The notes under the pieces were generated by a model, which saw only the letters and a program-made list of their open reading frames with translations, made no database searches and was not told where the DNA came from. Positions 47,801 through 58,298 of a stretch of DNA of 64,000 nt are shown here, one piece after another; the stretch's first letter is position 1, and the number at the start of each line of letters is the position of its first letter. The DNA lies in NCBI RefSeq assembly GCF_000198775.1, contig NC_014722.1, positions 1,471,629-1,535,628 on the forward strand, written 5' to 3'. The translations under genes and the position numbers were made by a program. This DNA comes from Mycetohabitans rhizoxinica HKI 454 (lineage in GTDB: Bacteria > Pseudomonadota > Gammaproteobacteria > Burkholderiales > Burkholderiaceae).

Positions 47801-48911
47801 GCGGCTGTGTGGCGTCGCGCGCGTTTTCCCACGCTTCAATTGCGTCTGGCAACTCCAGATTGGACACCGAGAAGCCGGTCAGCCCGGCCTTGGGCCGCGC
47901 GCCGCGTCCGGTTGCACCCTCGTCGCGGATCTCGCCGCCGGCGCCCGTCGCCGCCCCCGGGAATGGCGAAATCGCCGTCGGGTGATTGTGTGTCTCAACC
48001 TTCATCAGCGTGTGCGTCAGCGCCTGCACCGGCGCATAGCGCTGCGTGTCGCCGCTGGCAAACCAGCACTGCGCGAGGCCGCCCTCCATCACCGCGGCAT
48101 TATCCGAATACGCGACGATCGTGCGTTGGCCGCTGAGCCGGTGCGTGTTCTTGATCATCTGAAACAGCGACAGGTCCTGGGGCTGGCCGTCGATCGTCCA
48201 CTGCGCGTTGAAGATCTTGTGCCGGCAATGCTCGCTGTTGGCCTGCGCGAACATCATCAGCTCCACGTCCGTCGGATTACGCGTAAGCTTCGTGAACGCC
48301 TCGACCAGATAATCGATCTCGTCGTCGGCAAGCGCGAGTCCGAGCGCGGCGTTTGCCGCCACCAGCGCGGCCCGTCCCTGCCCGATCACGTCCACCGACT
48401 GCAGCGGCTTGCCGGGTAGCGTGTCGAACAGCTGGCGCGCCTCGTCAACGGTGGCTACCACGCTTTCGGTCATCCGGTCGTGCAGCACTGCCGCGATCTG
48501 AGCCCGGGCCGCGCTGTTCAACGTCTTTTTCGTGCCGAGCAGCCCGGACAGGCCGCTCTTGAGCATCACCGCGTACTCAATGCCGCGCTCGATACGGTGC
48601 ACGTTGTCCAGTCCGCAGTGCCGGGCAATATCGGTGGCCTTCGACGCCCATGGCGAAATCGTGCCGAGCCGCGGAATCACCAGGAAAGTTTCGCCGCCGT
48701 CATCGGTCGGCGCCGGCTCACCGTACTCGAGCAACGCGGTGAGCCGCGCCGTGTCGGCATCGTCAAGCCCAGCATGCGCATGAACGAAATGGACGTAGCG
48801 TGCACGCACGCCGGCCACGGCCGGTTCGATGGCCTGCAGGGTTTGCAAGAGGCGGTTCTGACGGAAATCGGACAGTGCCGAAGCGCCGGGGAAGCACGAG
48901 AAGTGAGCCAT
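44856..48911 (-). CDS. purL: Phosphoribosylformylglycinamidine synthase
   Basis: The 1351-residue large-type PurL has an N-terminal domain (start [20 protein letters not shown] at 48911), the FGAM synthase core with [34 protein letters not shown] and [13 protein letters not shown], and a C-terminal glutamine amidotransferase with the nucleophile region [20 protein letters not shown] and [19 protein letters not shown]. It catalyses step 4 of purine synthesis. The upstream frame to 49007 is not conserved. No interruption is seen. Confidence 0.97.
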   Translation of the reverse strand: MAHFSCFPGASALSDFRQNRLLQTLQAIEPAVAGVRARYVHFVHAHAGLDDADTARLTALLEYGEPAPTDDGGETFLVIPRLGTISPWASKATDIARHCGLDNVHRIERGIEYAVMLKSGLSGLLGTKKTLNSAARAQIAAVLHDRMTESVVATVDEARQLFDTLPGKPLQSVDVIGQGRAALVAANAALGLALADDEIDYLVEAFTKLTRNPTDVELMMFAQANSEHCRHKIFNAQWTIDGQPQDLSLFQMIKNTHRLSGQRTIVAYSDNAAVMEGGLAQCWFASGDTQRYAPVQALTHTLMKVETHNHPTAISPFPGAATGAGGEIRDEGATGRGARPKAGLTGFSVSNLELPDAIEAWENARDATQPLAERRPDDAAGRYGRPERIASPLQIMIDGPIGGAAFNNEFGRPNLGGYFRVYEQNVGGRVRGYHKPIMIAGGIGNISHAHTHKHDVPAGALLVQIGGPGMRIGMGGGAASSMATGANTAELDFDSVQRGNPEIQRRAQEVINACWQRGDDNPILSIHDVGAGGLSNAFPEIVDGAGKGARFELRRVPLEESGLSPREIWSNEAQERYVLAIAANDLPAFEAICRRERCPMAVVGVATDERQLQLIDDAVADTADPARMPVNMPMDVLLGNAPRMHRDVTREHRSFAPVEVTGLNLSEVAAQVLRHPTVASKSFLITIGDRTVGGLSVRDQMVGPWQVPVADCAITAMDYAGFRGEAMTMAERTPLAVIDAPASGRMAVGEAITNLAAAPIASLDRLKLSANWMAACGSVGEDAALFDTVKAIGMELCPALGIDIPVGKDSLSMRTQWREDGVDKEVVAPVSLIVSAFAPVEDVRGHLTPQLRSVADVGDSVLILVDLGRGRNRLGGSILAQVTQQVGDSVPDVDDAQDLKRFFNAIQSLNRDGQLLAYHDRSDGGLFATVAEMAFAGHVGVSLNVDMLTLEQGHEFDYGDAKDWARQTAGRRDDLTLRALFCEELGAVLQVRAVERDRVLATLREFGLSGASHVIGKLNERDVIEIYRDAKKIYEAPRAELHRVWSEVSWRISRLRDNPACADAEYEALSDASDPGIVPHLTFDPQEDVTAPFISSGKRPRVAVLREQGVNSHLETAYAFDRAGFDAHDVHMSDLIEGRADLSQFAGAVACGGFSYGDVLGAGEGWAKTIRFNARLTDMFATFFARPDTFALGICNGCQMMSSLASMIPGAQAWPRFVRNRSEKFEARFSFVQIEKSPSIFFAGLEGSRLPVAVAHGEGYADFSQQGDLSSVQVAMRYIDHHGVVTERYPFNPNGSPQGITSVTTPDGRFTVLMPHTERVHRTVQMSWHPQEWGEASPWLRLYRNARRWVG

Positions 48912-49065
48912 GGGGCGTTGCATCGAAGGTTGCTGATCGTCTTGTCGACCAAAGCACGCTGCGCGGTATGCCGGGCGGCATGGCGCCACGCGCCGGGGAA
49001 ACCACAATTATACCGCGCTGCGCCCGCCGGCCACGACAGCGATCGCGGCCGGCGGTACCAATGCT

Positions 49066-49347
49066 ATGTGCGCCGGTCCGCACTCTGTTGGCATTGGTGG
49101 GTCCCAGACGCCGCGCATTTGCGCAGCGCTAAACTGGAGCGACATGGTGCTGCTGTCGCCCGACAGGCTGCCGCTGGTCGGCGCGATAGCCCACCCGCGG
49201 GTGTTCGTCAATTGCGCGTACGGCCCTGTCGCCTGGGCGCTGTCGCATAGCTCTGCTACAGTGATAGCAGACCTCGTGTCGGGGAAACCGCCGGCTTTGT
49301 CGGCTGCGCCGCTAGCGGCGCTCTCGCCTGGACGATTCGCCGGCTAG
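49066..49347 (+). pseudogene. FAD-dependent D-amino-acid oxidase-like C-terminal remnant
   Basis: A 93-residue plus-strand frame has LNWSDMVLLSPDRLPLVGAI, VFVNCAYGPVAWALS, ATVIADLVSG and ends LAALSPGRFAG. These are the C-terminal FAD-contact segments of DadA/DAO-like oxidoreductases, where LPxxG and GxxGW(A/T)LA bind the cofactor. The N-terminal two thirds are missing, so it is dead. Confidence 0.6.
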
Positions 49348-49415
49348 CGGCGCTGACGGCCAGTTCGGGCGCTCGCGCGGCAACACCTGCCCCCGTTGCT
49401 CATTAAAGGCCTTGC

Positions 49416-51008
49416 ATGACCGACCCTGTTCTGTCCGCCGCCGGACGCAGCGCACGCACTGCACCGCCAATCGATGCGCGCGATCGTGCGGTGCCACTGT
49501 ACGACGTGGCTTCGCTGCGCCAGATCGAAGCGCAGGCCACCCGCTCCCTGCCCGCTCGCACGTTAATGGCGCGTGCCGGCCGTGCGGCCGCAGCCGTGCT
49601 GCTCGACAATGAGGTGCCGGTGCACGCCGCGTGGATCGCAGTGGGGCCTGGCAATAACGGTGGCGATGCATTGGTTGCCGCGTGTGAGTTGCGTCGCGCC
49701 GGCGTACGCGTGCATGCGTGCATGCCACGCGAAGTGGTCCCGGACGACGCGCGCTGGGCGTTGCAACTCGCGCGCGAAGCCGGCGTGCCGATCGGCACGA
49801 CGATTCCGGACACGCTACAGGGATTCGACTGGGCACTCGACGGGTTGTTCGGCATTGGCCTGGGCCGGCCGCTGGACGGCGAGTTCGCGCGCATCGCCGC
49901 GCTGTTGTCCGAGCATGCGCGCCAGGGCGCGCGCGTGCTGGCGCTCGATGTGCCGAGCGGGCTGGACAGCGATACCGGCAATGTGGCCCATGATGGTGCC
50001 GCGGTGCGTGCCACCGATACCATCACGTTCATTGGCGCGAAACCAGGCTTATATATGGCGCATGGGCCGGACCTGGCGGGACGCGTGTGTATTGCGCCAC
50101 TCGAGCTGACCGCCGCGCTCACAACGCCTGCCGGCCTGCCGCCATTCGACGTGCCGAGGCTGAACGCACCGACGCTGTTCGCGTCGCGGTTGCCCGAGCG
50201 CGCGTTGGCCTCGCACAAGGGCACGTTCGGCACGCTGGCCGTGCTCGGCGGCGCGACAGGCATGGGCGGCGCCCCCCTCCTGGCCGCGCGGGCTGCACTG
50301 TACTGCGGTGCCGGCAAAATCCACGTCGGCTTGCTCGATGACGGCGTGCCGCCTTATGATCCCGTCCATCCGGAATTGATGCTTAGCTCGATCCACACGC
50401 TGGCCCTGGACGCAACGAGCGCACTGGCCATTGGGCCAGGGATGGGGCGGGACGAGCGCGCGGCACGCGTGCTCGCTGACGTCCTGTCGTTGAACGTGCC
50501 GATCGTCGTGGACGCCGACGCGCTGAATCTGCTCGCCCACGACGCCAGCCTGGCGGCCCGGCTCGCGGGTCGGCAGGCGGCGACGATCATCACACCGCAT
50601 CCGCTGGAAGCAGCACGGCTGCTCGGCGTGGACGCGGCGAGCGTGCAGCGTGACCGGCTCGGCGCCGCCCGGCGCCTGGCCGAGCGGCTAAACGCGGTGG
50701 TGGTTCTTAAGGGGAACGGTACCGTAATCGCCGGGGCGCGCGACCCGAGCCATCGGCCGCTGACGATTAACCCGACCGGCAACGCGGCCTTAGCAACCGG
50801 CGGCACCGGCGACGTACTGTGCGGGATGATCGGCGCGTTTGCCGCGCAGCGCATGCCGCCGTACGAAGCCGCCCTCACCGCAGTTTACTTGCACGGTGCG
50901 GCGGCCGAATCGCTGTGCGCGGACGGCGACGGGCCGGCCGGATGCACCGCCGGCGAGCTTGCGCCGCGGGTACGACGGCTGCTTAATACCCGCTTCTACA
51001 CGCGTTGA
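49416..51008 (+). CDS. nnr: Bifunctional NAD(P)H-hydrate epimerase/ADP-dependent NAD(P)H-hydrate dehydratase
   Basis: The 530-residue fusion has the YjeF N-terminal epimerase (AGRAAAAVLLDN, WIAVGPGNNGGDALVAACEL, VLALDVPSGLDSDTG) and the C-terminal ribokinase-like dehydratase (LAVLGGATGMGGAPLLAARA, ALAIGPGMGRDERA, VVLKGNGTVIAG, GNAALATGGTGDVLCGMIGA). It repairs the hydrated forms of NADH and NADPH. The length is standard for the fused form. It follows the FAD remnant and precedes pgi; the frame is uninterrupted. Confidence 0.93.
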   Translation: MTDPVLSAAGRSARTAPPIDARDRAVPLYDVASLRQIEAQATRSLPARTLMARAGRAAAAVLLDNEVPVHAAWIAVGPGNNGGDALVAACELRRAGVRVHACMPREVVPDDARWALQLAREAGVPIGTTIPDTLQGFDWALDGLFGIGLGRPLDGEFARIAALLSEHARQGARVLALDVPSGLDSDTGNVAHDGAAVRATDTITFIGAKPGLYMAHGPDLAGRVCIAPLELTAALTTPAGLPPFDVPRLNAPTLFASRLPERALASHKGTFGTLAVLGGATGMGGAPLLAARAALYCGAGKIHVGLLDDGVPPYDPVHPELMLSSIHTLALDATSALAIGPGMGRDERAARVLADVLSLNVPIVVDADALNLLAHDASLAARLAGRQAATIITPHPLEAARLLGVDAASVQRDRLGAARRLAERLNAVVVLKGNGTVIAGARDPSHRPLTINPTGNAALATGGTGDVLCGMIGAFAAQRMPPYEAALTAVYLHGAAAESLCADGDGPAGCTAGELAPRVRRLLNTRFYTR

Positions 51009-51155
51009 TCGCGGCCGAACGGACGACTCGAAGATGTCGCCGTGCATCGTTATACTGGATGCCAACGCGTCACGATTCGCAATCGCCCGCGCCGGCACGC
51101 GCAAAGACGCGGACCGGCGGCGGCTTTTCTTTCGTCACAGAGACAAGCAACGTCC

Positions 51156-52781
51156 ATGAGTTTGAATTCGCTTCCCGCCTGGTCTGCCCTTGCCGCCCAC
51201 TATGAATCGATTCGCGATGCTCATATGCGCGACTGGTTCGCCCCCGCGAATGATCCGGCGCCCACGCGGGCGGAGCGCTTTACCGTCAGCGGCGGCGGGC
51301 TAACACTGGATTTTTCGAAGAACCGCGTGACCGACGAGACGATCGCGTTGTTTGTTCAGCTTGCTCGCGAAACTGGTGTGCAAACGCGACGCGACGCGAT
51401 GTTCGCTGGCGAAATCGTGAATCCGACCGAGCGCCGCGCCGCATTACACACGGCTTTGCGGGCCTCGGACGCGAATGCGCCGTACGCCGCGCAAGTCAAC
51501 GCAGAGCGCACGAAAATGGCGGCCTTTGCTGAACGGGTGCGCAACGGCCAATGGGTGGGACACACTGGCAAACCGATCCGGCACGTCGTCAATATTGGCA
51601 TCGGAGGCTCGGATTTGGGACCGAAGATGGTTACGCACGCATTGCATCACCTCGCGACACCGAAGATCCGCACCCACTACGTGTCCAATGTCGACGGTGC
51701 TGACCTGCAACGCGTGCTAGAACAGATCGATCCCGAACAGACATTGGCGATTGTTGTATCGAAGACGTTCACGACATTGGAGACGATGACCAACGCGCGC
51801 TCACTGCGCGACTGGTTCCTGCGCAGCGGCTGTGCGCCGGACCAGTTGGCCCGGCATTTTGTCGGCGTGTCGGCAAACCCGCAGGAAGTGGTGCGTTTTG
51901 GCATTGCACCCGACAATGTGTTCGAAATGTGGGACTGGGTCGGCGGACGCTATTCGCTGTGGTCGGCGGTCGGATTGTCGGTGATGATCGCAATCGGTCC
52001 CGAACACTTCGATCGATTGCTCGCGGGCGCCCATCTAATGGATGAGCATTTTCGCCATGCGCCATTGGAACGCAACCTGCCGGTGCTGCTCGGGCTGCTC
52101 GGCGTCTGGTACCGCAATTTCTTCGGTTCACAAAGCTACGTTGTCGCGCCCTATTCGGAGGCGCTGCACTTCCTGCCAGCGTACCTGCAGCAGCTGGAGA
52201 TGGAGAGCAACGGCAAGTCCGCGACGCTGGATGGGCACTTCGTCGATTATCCGACTTCGGCGGTGACCTGGGGCGAGCCCGGCACGAACGGCCAGCACGC
52301 GTTCTTCCAAATGCTGCACCAGGGGCCAACGATCGTGCCCATCGACTTCATTGTGTCGCTCACGCCCGAGCATCCCTTACCCGGTCATCACGAAAAACTG
52401 CTAGCGAATTGTTTTGCTCAAGGCGAAGCGCTGATGCTAGGACGCACCCAGGCAGAAGCGGAACGCATCGCCGGGCCTGAACAGACGGCACTCGTGCCGC
52501 ACATCGTTTTCCCGGGTAATCGGCCGACGAACACGATCCTGCTCGACGAGTTGAATCCCCAATCGCTCGGGGCCCTGATCGCGCTGTACGAGCACAAGAC
52601 ATTCGTGCAAGCCACCGTGTGGAACATCAATCCGTTCGACCAATGGGGCGTCGAACTGGGCAAGATACTCGGCAAGGTCGTCGAGGCGGACCTGATCTCG
52701 ACGTCGTCGGTCGATCCGCACAAGCACGACTCGTCTACCAGCGCGTTGATTGCCCGCGCGCGCGCGAAGCTCCGATCCTGA
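51156..52781 (+). CDS. pgi: Glucose-6-phosphate isomerase
   Basis: The 541-residue protein starts [20 protein letters not shown] at 51156 and has the two PGI signatures: the sugar-phosphate pocket [18 protein letters not shown] with [20 protein letters not shown], and [20 protein letters not shown] with the catalytic Glu in [16 protein letters not shown]. It interconverts glucose-6-phosphate and fructose-6-phosphate. A longer frame starts at 51042 but lacks conserved residues. Intact. Confidence 0.95.
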   Translation: MSLNSLPAWSALAAHYESIRDAHMRDWFAPANDPAPTRAERFTVSGGGLTLDFSKNRVTDETIALFVQLARETGVQTRRDAMFAGEIVNPTERRAALHTALRASDANAPYAAQVNAERTKMAAFAERVRNGQWVGHTGKPIRHVVNIGIGGSDLGPKMVTHALHHLATPKIRTHYVSNVDGADLQRVLEQIDPEQTLAIVVSKTFTTLETMTNARSLRDWFLRSGCAPDQLARHFVGVSANPQEVVRFGIAPDNVFEMWDWVGGRYSLWSAVGLSVMIAIGPEHFDRLLAGAHLMDEHFRHAPLERNLPVLLGLLGVWYRNFFGSQSYVVAPYSEALHFLPAYLQQLEMESNGKSATLDGHFVDYPTSAVTWGEPGTNGQHAFFQMLHQGPTIVPIDFIVSLTPEHPLPGHHEKLLANCFAQGEALMLGRTQAEAERIAGPEQTALVPHIVFPGNRPTNTILLDELNPQSLGALIALYEHKTFVQATVWNINPFDQWGVELGKILGKVVEADLISTSSVDPHKHDSSTSALIARARAKLRS

Positions 52782-52794
52782 AAGTAAGACTAGG

Positions 52795-53165
52795 CAAGCC
52801 GACCTGCTTCCAGTGTCAAGATCGCGTCACAGCGCTGAGCAAGCTCCGTATCGTGTGTCACGAGCACCAGCGTTGCGCCGCTCGCGCGGTTCAGCTCGAA
52901 CATCAGGTCGGCCACCACGAGCCCCATTAGCTACGTCAAAGCTACCGGTGGGCTCGTCGGCGAACAAGATGTGGTTCGATCACGAACGCGCGCGCCAGCG
53001 CAACGCGCTGCTGCTCGCCGCCCGACAAGTGCTTCGGATAAGGGTGAATCCGCACCGCCAGGCCAACACGCTCAAGCAGCGAATGCGCGCGTCGAGCCGC
53101 ATCACGCGGTTGCGCGGTGCCCGTCAACTCCAGCGGCAACATCACGTTCTCCAACGCGAAGTGGA
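52795..53165 (-). pseudogene. LolD/YbbA-type ABC transporter ATP-binding remnant
   Basis: Minus-strand pieces in two frames follow a LolD-type ATPase. They are [29 protein letters not shown] (signature), FADEPTG and, after a shift, MFELNRASGATLVLVTHDTE with LAQRCDAILTLEAGRLA. The Walker A half is missing. A frameshift lies between about 52920 and 52960. The gene is therefore dead. It faces a tesA scrap, the normal divergent neighbour of ybbA. Confidence 0.7.
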
Positions 53166-53176
53166 TCATCGGCGAA

Positions 53177-53281
53177 GCGCGTTGGCGCGGCGCCCTCGCC
53201 CGCGAGTTGCGTGTGCCGCTGGTGCCGTTCCTGCTGGCCGGCACTGAAAGCGATCCGACGTTGTTCCAATCAGCCCGCCGC
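53177..53281 (+). pseudogene. TesA/arylesterase (SGNH hydrolase) remnant
   Basis: The plus-strand peptide [20 protein letters not shown] followed by PTLFQSA matches a late segment of TesA-type esterases ('[31 protein letters not shown]'). The catalytic DxxH is not preserved. The ybbA half-gene immediately on its left has also lost its start, so one deletion removed both 5' ends. Confidence 0.55.
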
Positions 53282-53532
53282 ACTCGCGGCCGATCGAGTC
53301 ACGAGCGCGGTGCATCAACGCGTCAACACTGCCGGCCATTCCCCACCACTGCACCAATAAATCGACTGTTAGCCTGTGCGGGCACGCGGATTGCAACAGC
53401 ACCGCGGGGCGGCGACTTCATGCCGGCTGGGAAGCGCGGCTCATCGATCGAACGGGATTACTGCTCAGCCGTTCAATCCGATGCCGCCGCCCTCGAATGG
53501 TCCGACGCTGAGCGCTTTTATAAGGAGTTAAC

Positions 53533-53865
53533 ATGAAATACTTGCCGATTCTCGCCGTGTCGGTCGCCGTTGCCGCTTGTGCGGCTCAACCACCGGCGGG
53601 CGTGCAGCCGGTTGGCAAGAGCGCACGCTCGCCTCAACAAGTCGCGCAATGCGTGTCGCAGAAATGGGCTGACAAGTCGCAGCAGCCCGTTACGCTACAG
53701 AACAGACTCGCGAACGATCAGGCGTTCGACGTGCTGCTGCCGGGGGAACGCCCCGGGGGTGCCGCGCTGGTCATCCAACCCGATCCGTCCGGCAAGGGGT
53801 CGTGGGTCGGCATCCGCGGCAGCGGCTATCGGGACGCGACGGCTGACGTGAATAGCTGCCTGTAG
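53533..53865 (+). CDS. Hypothetical lipoprotein
   Basis: A 110-residue protein with a lipoprotein signal (LPILAVSVAVAACA, lipobox VAAC) and a strong ribosome-binding site (taaggagttaacATG). The mature part has two more Cys (VAQCVSQKW and NSCL) that could pair. Sequence AFDVLLPGERPGGAALVIQP is typical of small Burkholderia envelope proteins of unknown function. Convergent with ppiD. Confidence 0.75.
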   Translation: MKYLPILAVSVAVAACAAQPPAGVQPVGKSARSPQQVAQCVSQKWADKSQQPVTLQNRLANDQAFDVLLPGERPGGAALVIQPDPSGKGSWVGIRGSGYRDATADVNSCL

Positions 53866-53876
53866 CGGCGCGCCGT

Positions 53877-53894
53877 GCAGCGGCCGGCCGCTGC
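53877..53894. terminator. Perfect palindrome between convergent genes
   Basis: GCAGCGGCC-GGCCGCTGC, a loopless 18-base palindrome between the lipoprotein gene and ppiD stops. It could act as a weak bidirectional terminator; no T-run follows, so this is uncertain. Confidence 0.35.
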
Positions 53895-53900
53895 GCGGCG

Positions 53901-55817
53901 TCACTGGCTCGCCGCGGCCGGCGTACCGTACAGCTTCACCCGCGAGCGGGCGCGCAATGCATCGACATAGCTGGCCCATTCAGCGTCGCCGAGCACTTGG
54001 CCGATTTGCAGTTGCGCGCCGCTTAAGCGTTGCGCGTCGATGCTCGACGGCATATCCACCGCGTTCACACGGTAGATCGCATAGCCGGCATCACCCAGAT
54101 CAACGCCGACGTAAGCAGGTAGCTTTTGCGGATCGACTTTGAATATCGCGGCAACCGCTTGCGGCGGCACCCCTCGCGTATCGGCCCGCGTCACTTTGGT
54201 GACGGCCGAAAATCCAGCCGTGGACTCCGATTTCTGGACTTCAGCTAGTTTCGCTTCGCCTTGCTGACGAGCTTTATCCGCCGACAGCTGCGCGACTACC
54301 TTTTGCCGCACTTGCGCTGCGACCGTGTCGTACGGTTGAACGGAGGCCGGCTTGTAGTCCACCACGCGCGCCGATACGAGCGTATTGTTGCCGACATCGA
54401 TCGCCGGTGTGTTGTGCTTGCTCTTGACGGAGTCGTCAGCAAACACGGCGGCAAGCAGCTTCGGATTGTTTAGTGGGCGCGTCAGTGGCAATGCTGGATT
54501 GCCTTCCCGCATCAATGTCGCGGTCTGGATTGTCAACTTGAACTTGTCTGCGGCCGGCTTCAAGCTATCGGACTGCTCGTAGACCATGTTCGTGAACGCC
54601 TCGGCTTGTTCCACATAGGCCTTGGTGGCCTGCTCGGCCTTCAACTCGGTCGCGATCGTCGCCTTGACCTCGTCAAACGGCTTGGTCTGTTCCGGCTTGA
54701 TATCCGTCACCTTGATGATGTGATAGCCGAAATCGCTTTGCACGATGCTGCTGATCTGGTCCTTTTTCAGCTTGAAGGCGGCGTCGGAGAACGGCTTGAC
54801 CATCATGCCCGGCCCAAAGAAGCCGAGGTCGCCGCCCTTGTTCTTGGAACCGGGGTCGTCCGAATTCTGTTGCGCCAGCTTGGCAAACTGCTCCGGATGC
54901 GCGGTGACCTGAGCGAGAATCGACTCGGCCTTCTGCCGAGCCTTGTCGCGCTCCGCCTGGCTCGCGCTGGCGGCAACCGCGATCAGGATGTGGCTGGCGC
55001 GCACTTCGCCGGGCGTCTTGAACTTTGCTGCGTGGTCGTCGTAGTACTTCTTCAGTTCCGCCTCGCTCGGCTGCGCGCGCTGCGCGAGTGCATCGGCCGA
55101 CAGCATCAGGTACTCAACGCTCGCGCGCTCCGGCATCGCGAACGCGTCATGGTGCGCATCGTAGTATTGCTTAAGCTGTACATCGCTCGGTTGTACCTTG
55201 TCCGCATAGTCGGTCGCACGCAGCATCAGGCCCTGCACTTCACGGCTCTGTTCCGACAGGCTCGCCAGCTGCTGCGCGAGGGACTTGGGCGCAAACGCGC
55301 TTGCTTGGATGCCGTCCGGCAACTGGCGGCTCGCCAATTGGTAGCGTACACGCTCGTCGAACAATTCCGGCGTCATGCCTTGCATCGCCAACAATTGCTT
55401 GTATTGGTCCACGTCATACGTGCCGTCGGGCTTGCGCAACGCGGCGATCGCCGGGATGCTTTGCTCCGCACGCAGCACTGCTTGGTCAGACGCGCTCAGA
55501 TGCAGGTCCTCGGTTGCCTTGGCCAGCACACGCTGCTGCACCAGGCTATCGAGGATCGCACGACGCATTTCTGGCGTATCAATTGCCTTTGCATCGAAGT
55601 TTGCGCCCAACACCTGGCGCGCGCGATCGAGCTGCTCGCGCATTGCACCCTCGTATTCGGCCCGGGTGATCTTGCGGCCGGCGACACTCGCGACGTCCGC
55701 GCTGTCATCAAAGAAGTTGCGAAAGCCCTGAACGCCGACGAAGCCGAGCCCTGGTGCGATGAGAATCACCAACAGGAACATCATCAGGCGCTTGTGGTTA
55801 CGAAAGAAGTCGAGCAT
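53901..55817 (-). CDS. ppiD: Membrane-anchored peptidylprolyl isomerase PpiD (SurA_N domain)
   Basis: The 638-residue protein has an N-terminal transmembrane anchor ([18 protein letters not shown]), a SurA-like chaperone domain, a parvulin domain at about residues 230-380 ([59 protein letters not shown]), and a C-terminal domain ([16 protein letters not shown]). It folds outer membrane proteins as they leave the Sec translocon. The ATG at 55817 ([10 protein letters not shown]) is the family start. In relatives this gene follows hupB and tRNA-Val; here an MFS gene and a phage-like insert lie between. Confidence 0.93.
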   Translation of the reverse strand: MLDFFRNHKRLMMFLLVILIAPGLGFVGVQGFRNFFDDSADVASVAGRKITRAEYEGAMREQLDRARQVLGANFDAKAIDTPEMRRAILDSLVQQRVLAKATEDLHLSASDQAVLRAEQSIPAIAALRKPDGTYDVDQYKQLLAMQGMTPELFDERVRYQLASRQLPDGIQASAFAPKSLAQQLASLSEQSREVQGLMLRATDYADKVQPSDVQLKQYYDAHHDAFAMPERASVEYLMLSADALAQRAQPSEAELKKYYDDHAAKFKTPGEVRASHILIAVAASASQAERDKARQKAESILAQVTAHPEQFAKLAQQNSDDPGSKNKGGDLGFFGPGMMVKPFSDAAFKLKKDQISSIVQSDFGYHIIKVTDIKPEQTKPFDEVKATIATELKAEQATKAYVEQAEAFTNMVYEQSDSLKPAADKFKLTIQTATLMREGNPALPLTRPLNNPKLLAAVFADDSVKSKHNTPAIDVGNNTLVSARVVDYKPASVQPYDTVAAQVRQKVVAQLSADKARQQGEAKLAEVQKSESTAGFSAVTKVTRADTRGVPPQAVAAIFKVDPQKLPAYVGVDLGDAGYAIYRVNAVDMPSSIDAQRLSGAQLQIGQVLGDAEWASYVDALRARSRVKLYGTPAAASQ

Positions 55818-56065
55818 GAGATCGATTGGGTACGTTACGCAGCCGGCAAGGCCGACAATCAACAAACGCTCGATATTACCTTACCACGACGAGCGGGCAA
55901 ATCGCGTGGGCGGCAAAGTAACTGACTGCGTCCGCTGAAACGGACGCGGCAGTACGGCGCAGCATCGTGCCGTGCCTGTGCAGTGGCGGTCACAGAGCCG
56001 GGTTTGGTACGTTGACGTCCGCCGTCATGAGGGCCATCGCCCTGCAGAAAAAACCGCGGTGTTGT
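55818..56065. other. Intergenic region upstream of ppiD
   Basis: About 250 bases between the ppiD start and the end of the MFS gene, both on the minus strand. It should contain the ppiD promoter; no strong -35/-10 pair is evident to me. Confidence 0.35.
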
Positions 56066-57295
56066 TCAAACCAGCGTGCCGCGCCTACTCGCCGCCGTAA
56101 AACCAGCCAGCACAAGCGCTGCCAGTGCGAGTGGGACAAACGACAGCCAGAGTACCGTGTGCCATCCGTAGGCCGTCAGCAGGCCGCCTGACAAGAAGGA
56201 CCCGAAGGCCATCGTTCCGAACACGATAAAGTCATTAAGCGACTGCACTCGCACCTTCTCTTCCGGCCGATGGCATTCGAGCACGAGGGCTGATGCGCCC
56301 ACAAAGCCGAAGTTCCACCCGACGCCGAGCAGAATAAGCGTGAGCCAGAAATGCGCCACCTCAACACCGAGCAAGCCTGTCGCGGCTGAAAGCGCGATGA
56401 GCGCCAGCCCCGCCGTGACGACCCGCCCTGCACCGAACCGCACAATCAGGGTGCCCGTGAAGAAGCCTGGTGCGTACATCGCGATCACATGCCATTGAAC
56501 ACCAAGATTGGACGACGCCTGTGATAGGCCGCACATTTGCATCGCCAAAGGAGCGGCTGTCATGAGAAAGTTCATTAACAAATAGGAGACGACCGCACAG
56601 ATCACCGCGGTAACGAACTGGGGCTGGCGCACGATGGTGGTGATCGGGCGGCCGCCGGCAACCTCTGTCATGGTCGGCCTCGGAAGACGGACCCCTTGCA
56701 GGAGGAATGCAGACAACACGCCCACCCCCGCTTGCGCCAGAAAGGTCGCCGCGAATGGATACGGTGTCCACAGGCTCATGGTCCCGGTAACGAGCTGAGG
56801 ACCGATGACCCCGGCAAAAACCCCACCTGCCATGACGAACGATAGTGCACGTGAGCGCTGATCGTGCGGCACGCAATCTGCGGCGGCGAAGCGGAAGGAA
56901 AGCACCACGGCCGCATAAGCGCCGCCGAAAAACGTCGCGACGCAAAATAGCCAGAATGAGCCCAACATGACAGCCCAAGCCGCAAGCAGGCCAGCAAGTA
57001 CGCCGCATCCGGCGCCAATCATGAAAGCGGCACGGCGGCCCCAGCGCTGGGCGATCGCCCCGGCTGGCAACGATGATGCGGCCATCCCGACGACAAAGAC
57101 CGAGATCGGCAGGGTCGCCAGAGCATGACTGGGCGCGAGCGTGTTTCCGACGATCGCCCCCGTCGCATATATGACGGTCGAGTTCGCGCCGGCGAGTGCT
57201 TGCGCGATGGTGAGCCTGGCGACATTGCCCTTTGCGCGCGCGTAAAGAGCCGACGAGGACGCGTCAATCGTGGTGCCGGCACTGACTTCTGACAT
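56066..57295 (-). CDS. Major facilitator superfamily transporter
   Basis: The 409-residue protein starts MSEVSAGTTIDASS at 57295 with a GGGGGA ribosome-binding site. It has about 12 transmembrane segments, the motif A-type loop GAIAQRWGRRAAFMIGAGCG and WHVIAMYAPGFFTGTLIVRF. The family exports drugs or metabolites; the substrate is unknown. The frame is intact. It lies between tRNA-Val and ppiD, on the same strand. Confidence 0.87.
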   Translation of the reverse strand: MSEVSAGTTIDASSSALYARAKGNVARLTIAQALAGANSTVIYATGAIVGNTLAPSHALATLPISVFVVGMAASSLPAGAIAQRWGRRAAFMIGAGCGVLAGLLAAWAVMLGSFWLFCVATFFGGAYAAVVLSFRFAAADCVPHDQRSRALSFVMAGGVFAGVIGPQLVTGTMSLWTPYPFAATFLAQAGVGVLSAFLLQGVRLPRPTMTEVAGGRPITTIVRQPQFVTAVICAVVSYLLMNFLMTAAPLAMQMCGLSQASSNLGVQWHVIAMYAPGFFTGTLIVRFGAGRVVTAGLALIALSAATGLLGVEVAHFWLTLILLGVGWNFGFVGASALVLECHRPEEKVRVQSLNDFIVFGTMAFGSFLSGGLLTAYGWHTVLWLSFVPLALAALVLAGFTAASRRGTLV

Positions 57296-57529
57296 AGGAT
57301 TCCCCCTGATAATCGCGGCCTCGCCGCGGTCAAGCACAGCCTTGCCGATCTGGGTCATTCGAGAAACCGTGTCCCCGGTCCGGTAAAGCAACAATCACGC
57401 GTCGACAAACGAGATAACTCGCGAAGTCGCGCGCGCCGACAACGTGGCCACTACCGGTGATGCCAAGCAGGCACCAAGTGGCAGCCAAACTTCATTGCTT
57501 GCGATGCTTTTTTCTTCGACAACACGAAA

Positions 57530-57563
57530 CAAAAAACCCGCATTGCCAATAGCCATGCGGGTT
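57530..57563 (-). terminator. Rho-independent terminator downstream of tRNA-Val
   Basis: Read on the minus strand: AACCCGCAT, loop of 11 bases, ATGCGGGTT, then a T-run (the A-run at 57530-57534 on the plus strand). It lies 56-90 bases past the tRNA 3' end and before the MFS gene, matching a tRNA terminator. Confidence 0.75.
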
Positions 57564-57618
57564 TCCAGTACGGCAGCAGTCTTCTTCAGACCGCGCGGGA
57601 CAGCTTCGCAAAACGGGA

Positions 57619-57694
57619 TGGTGGGTGCTGAGGGGTTCGAACCCCCGACCTACGCCTTGTAAGGGCGCCGCTCTACCAACTGAGCTAAGCACCC
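57619..57694 (-). tRNA. tRNA-Val (anticodon TAC)
   Basis: The 76-base gene starts GGGTGCTTAGCTCAGTTGGT and has acceptor stem GGGTGCT/AGCACCC, D-arm, anticodon loop CTTACAA (anticodon TAC, reads GTA), TΨC arm with GGGGGTTCGAACCCC, discriminator A and an encoded CCA (complement of 57619-57621). It is the usual hupB-tRNA-Val arrangement. Both the acceptor and TΨC stems pair perfectly. Confidence 0.93.
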
Positions 57695-57755
57695 GTTCGC
57701 CGTCGCGTCCAACAGAGCTGATTAGTTTAGCGCACCTTTGATCGCTTTACCAGCA
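57651..57755 (-). repeat. Left copy of an imperfect 105-bp duplication (tRNA-Val 5' part plus hupB 3' end)
   Basis: This segment matches 59462-59566 at 83 of 105 positions without gaps. It covers the 5' half of tRNA-Val, the spacer and a hupB end reading AGKAIKGALN-stop on the minus strand. In this copy the tRNA is complete but hupB is only a 3' scrap. Confidence 0.75.
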
Positions 57756-57933
57756 ATTTAATAGCAAAAAATTGTACAGTTGGGGACGCCGCCACGCCGG
57801 CATCACAGACGGTACGCTCCAAACAATCAAACACGGTAGCATTTCGAAAGCTAAAGGGTTACTCGCAATTAGCGACGTCGGGCAAGGCTAAATTCACAAT
57901 GGCGTTCCGGCGCTATTGGGTCGAGAATTATCT

Positions 57934-58235
57934 ACATACCGGCCCGAGGATTTAAGCGTACTACGGATGCACGGCGATTCTATGTACCCTGCGCTGCACG
58001 ACGATGACAATATCCTTATCAATCAATCGTTTACTTCTTCAAGTACGGCATCTATGTTATTCAAGTGAATGGTCAGATACTTGTGAAGCGGCTGCAACGC
58101 TTGCACGGCCCTTATCTTCGGGCCATCTACGCGCACGCACACTACCCACCCTATGAGGTGCCGATAGAAGACGCGAATGATCAGCAAAGATTCGCTTTAA
58201 TCGAGCGCGTGCTGTGGTACGGGCGGCAATTGTAA
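57934..58235 (+). pseudogene. Phage repressor (LexA/S24 C-terminal) remnant, frameshifted
   Basis: The plus strand encodes RPEDLSVLRMHGDSMYPALH and DDDNILINQS, then a frame change to YGIYVIQVNGQILVKRLQR and EVPIEDANDQQRFALIERVL, ending at the TAA at 58233-58235. MHGDSM is the catalytic serine motif and VKR the lysine region of S24 peptidases, used by phage C1-type repressors. The DNA-binding half is absent. This shows that the insert between tRNA-Val and hupB is phage-derived. Confidence 0.68.
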
Positions 58236-58298
58236 GGCCGCCCGCCGCATGAGCGTGCGTTGGCGTAGTTGCATCCTGCGCGCACCCATCCATTACAG

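Noticed and set aside
46098..48419. Long plus-strand open frame (773 codons) opposite purL
   Set aside because: It lies antisense to a complete purL, and its Arg/His/Val-rich sequence has no family motif. Such frames are common opposite high-GC genes.
54606..55925. Plus-strand open frame of 439 codons opposite ppiD
   Set aside because: Antisense shadow of a conserved gene, with no motif or credible start.
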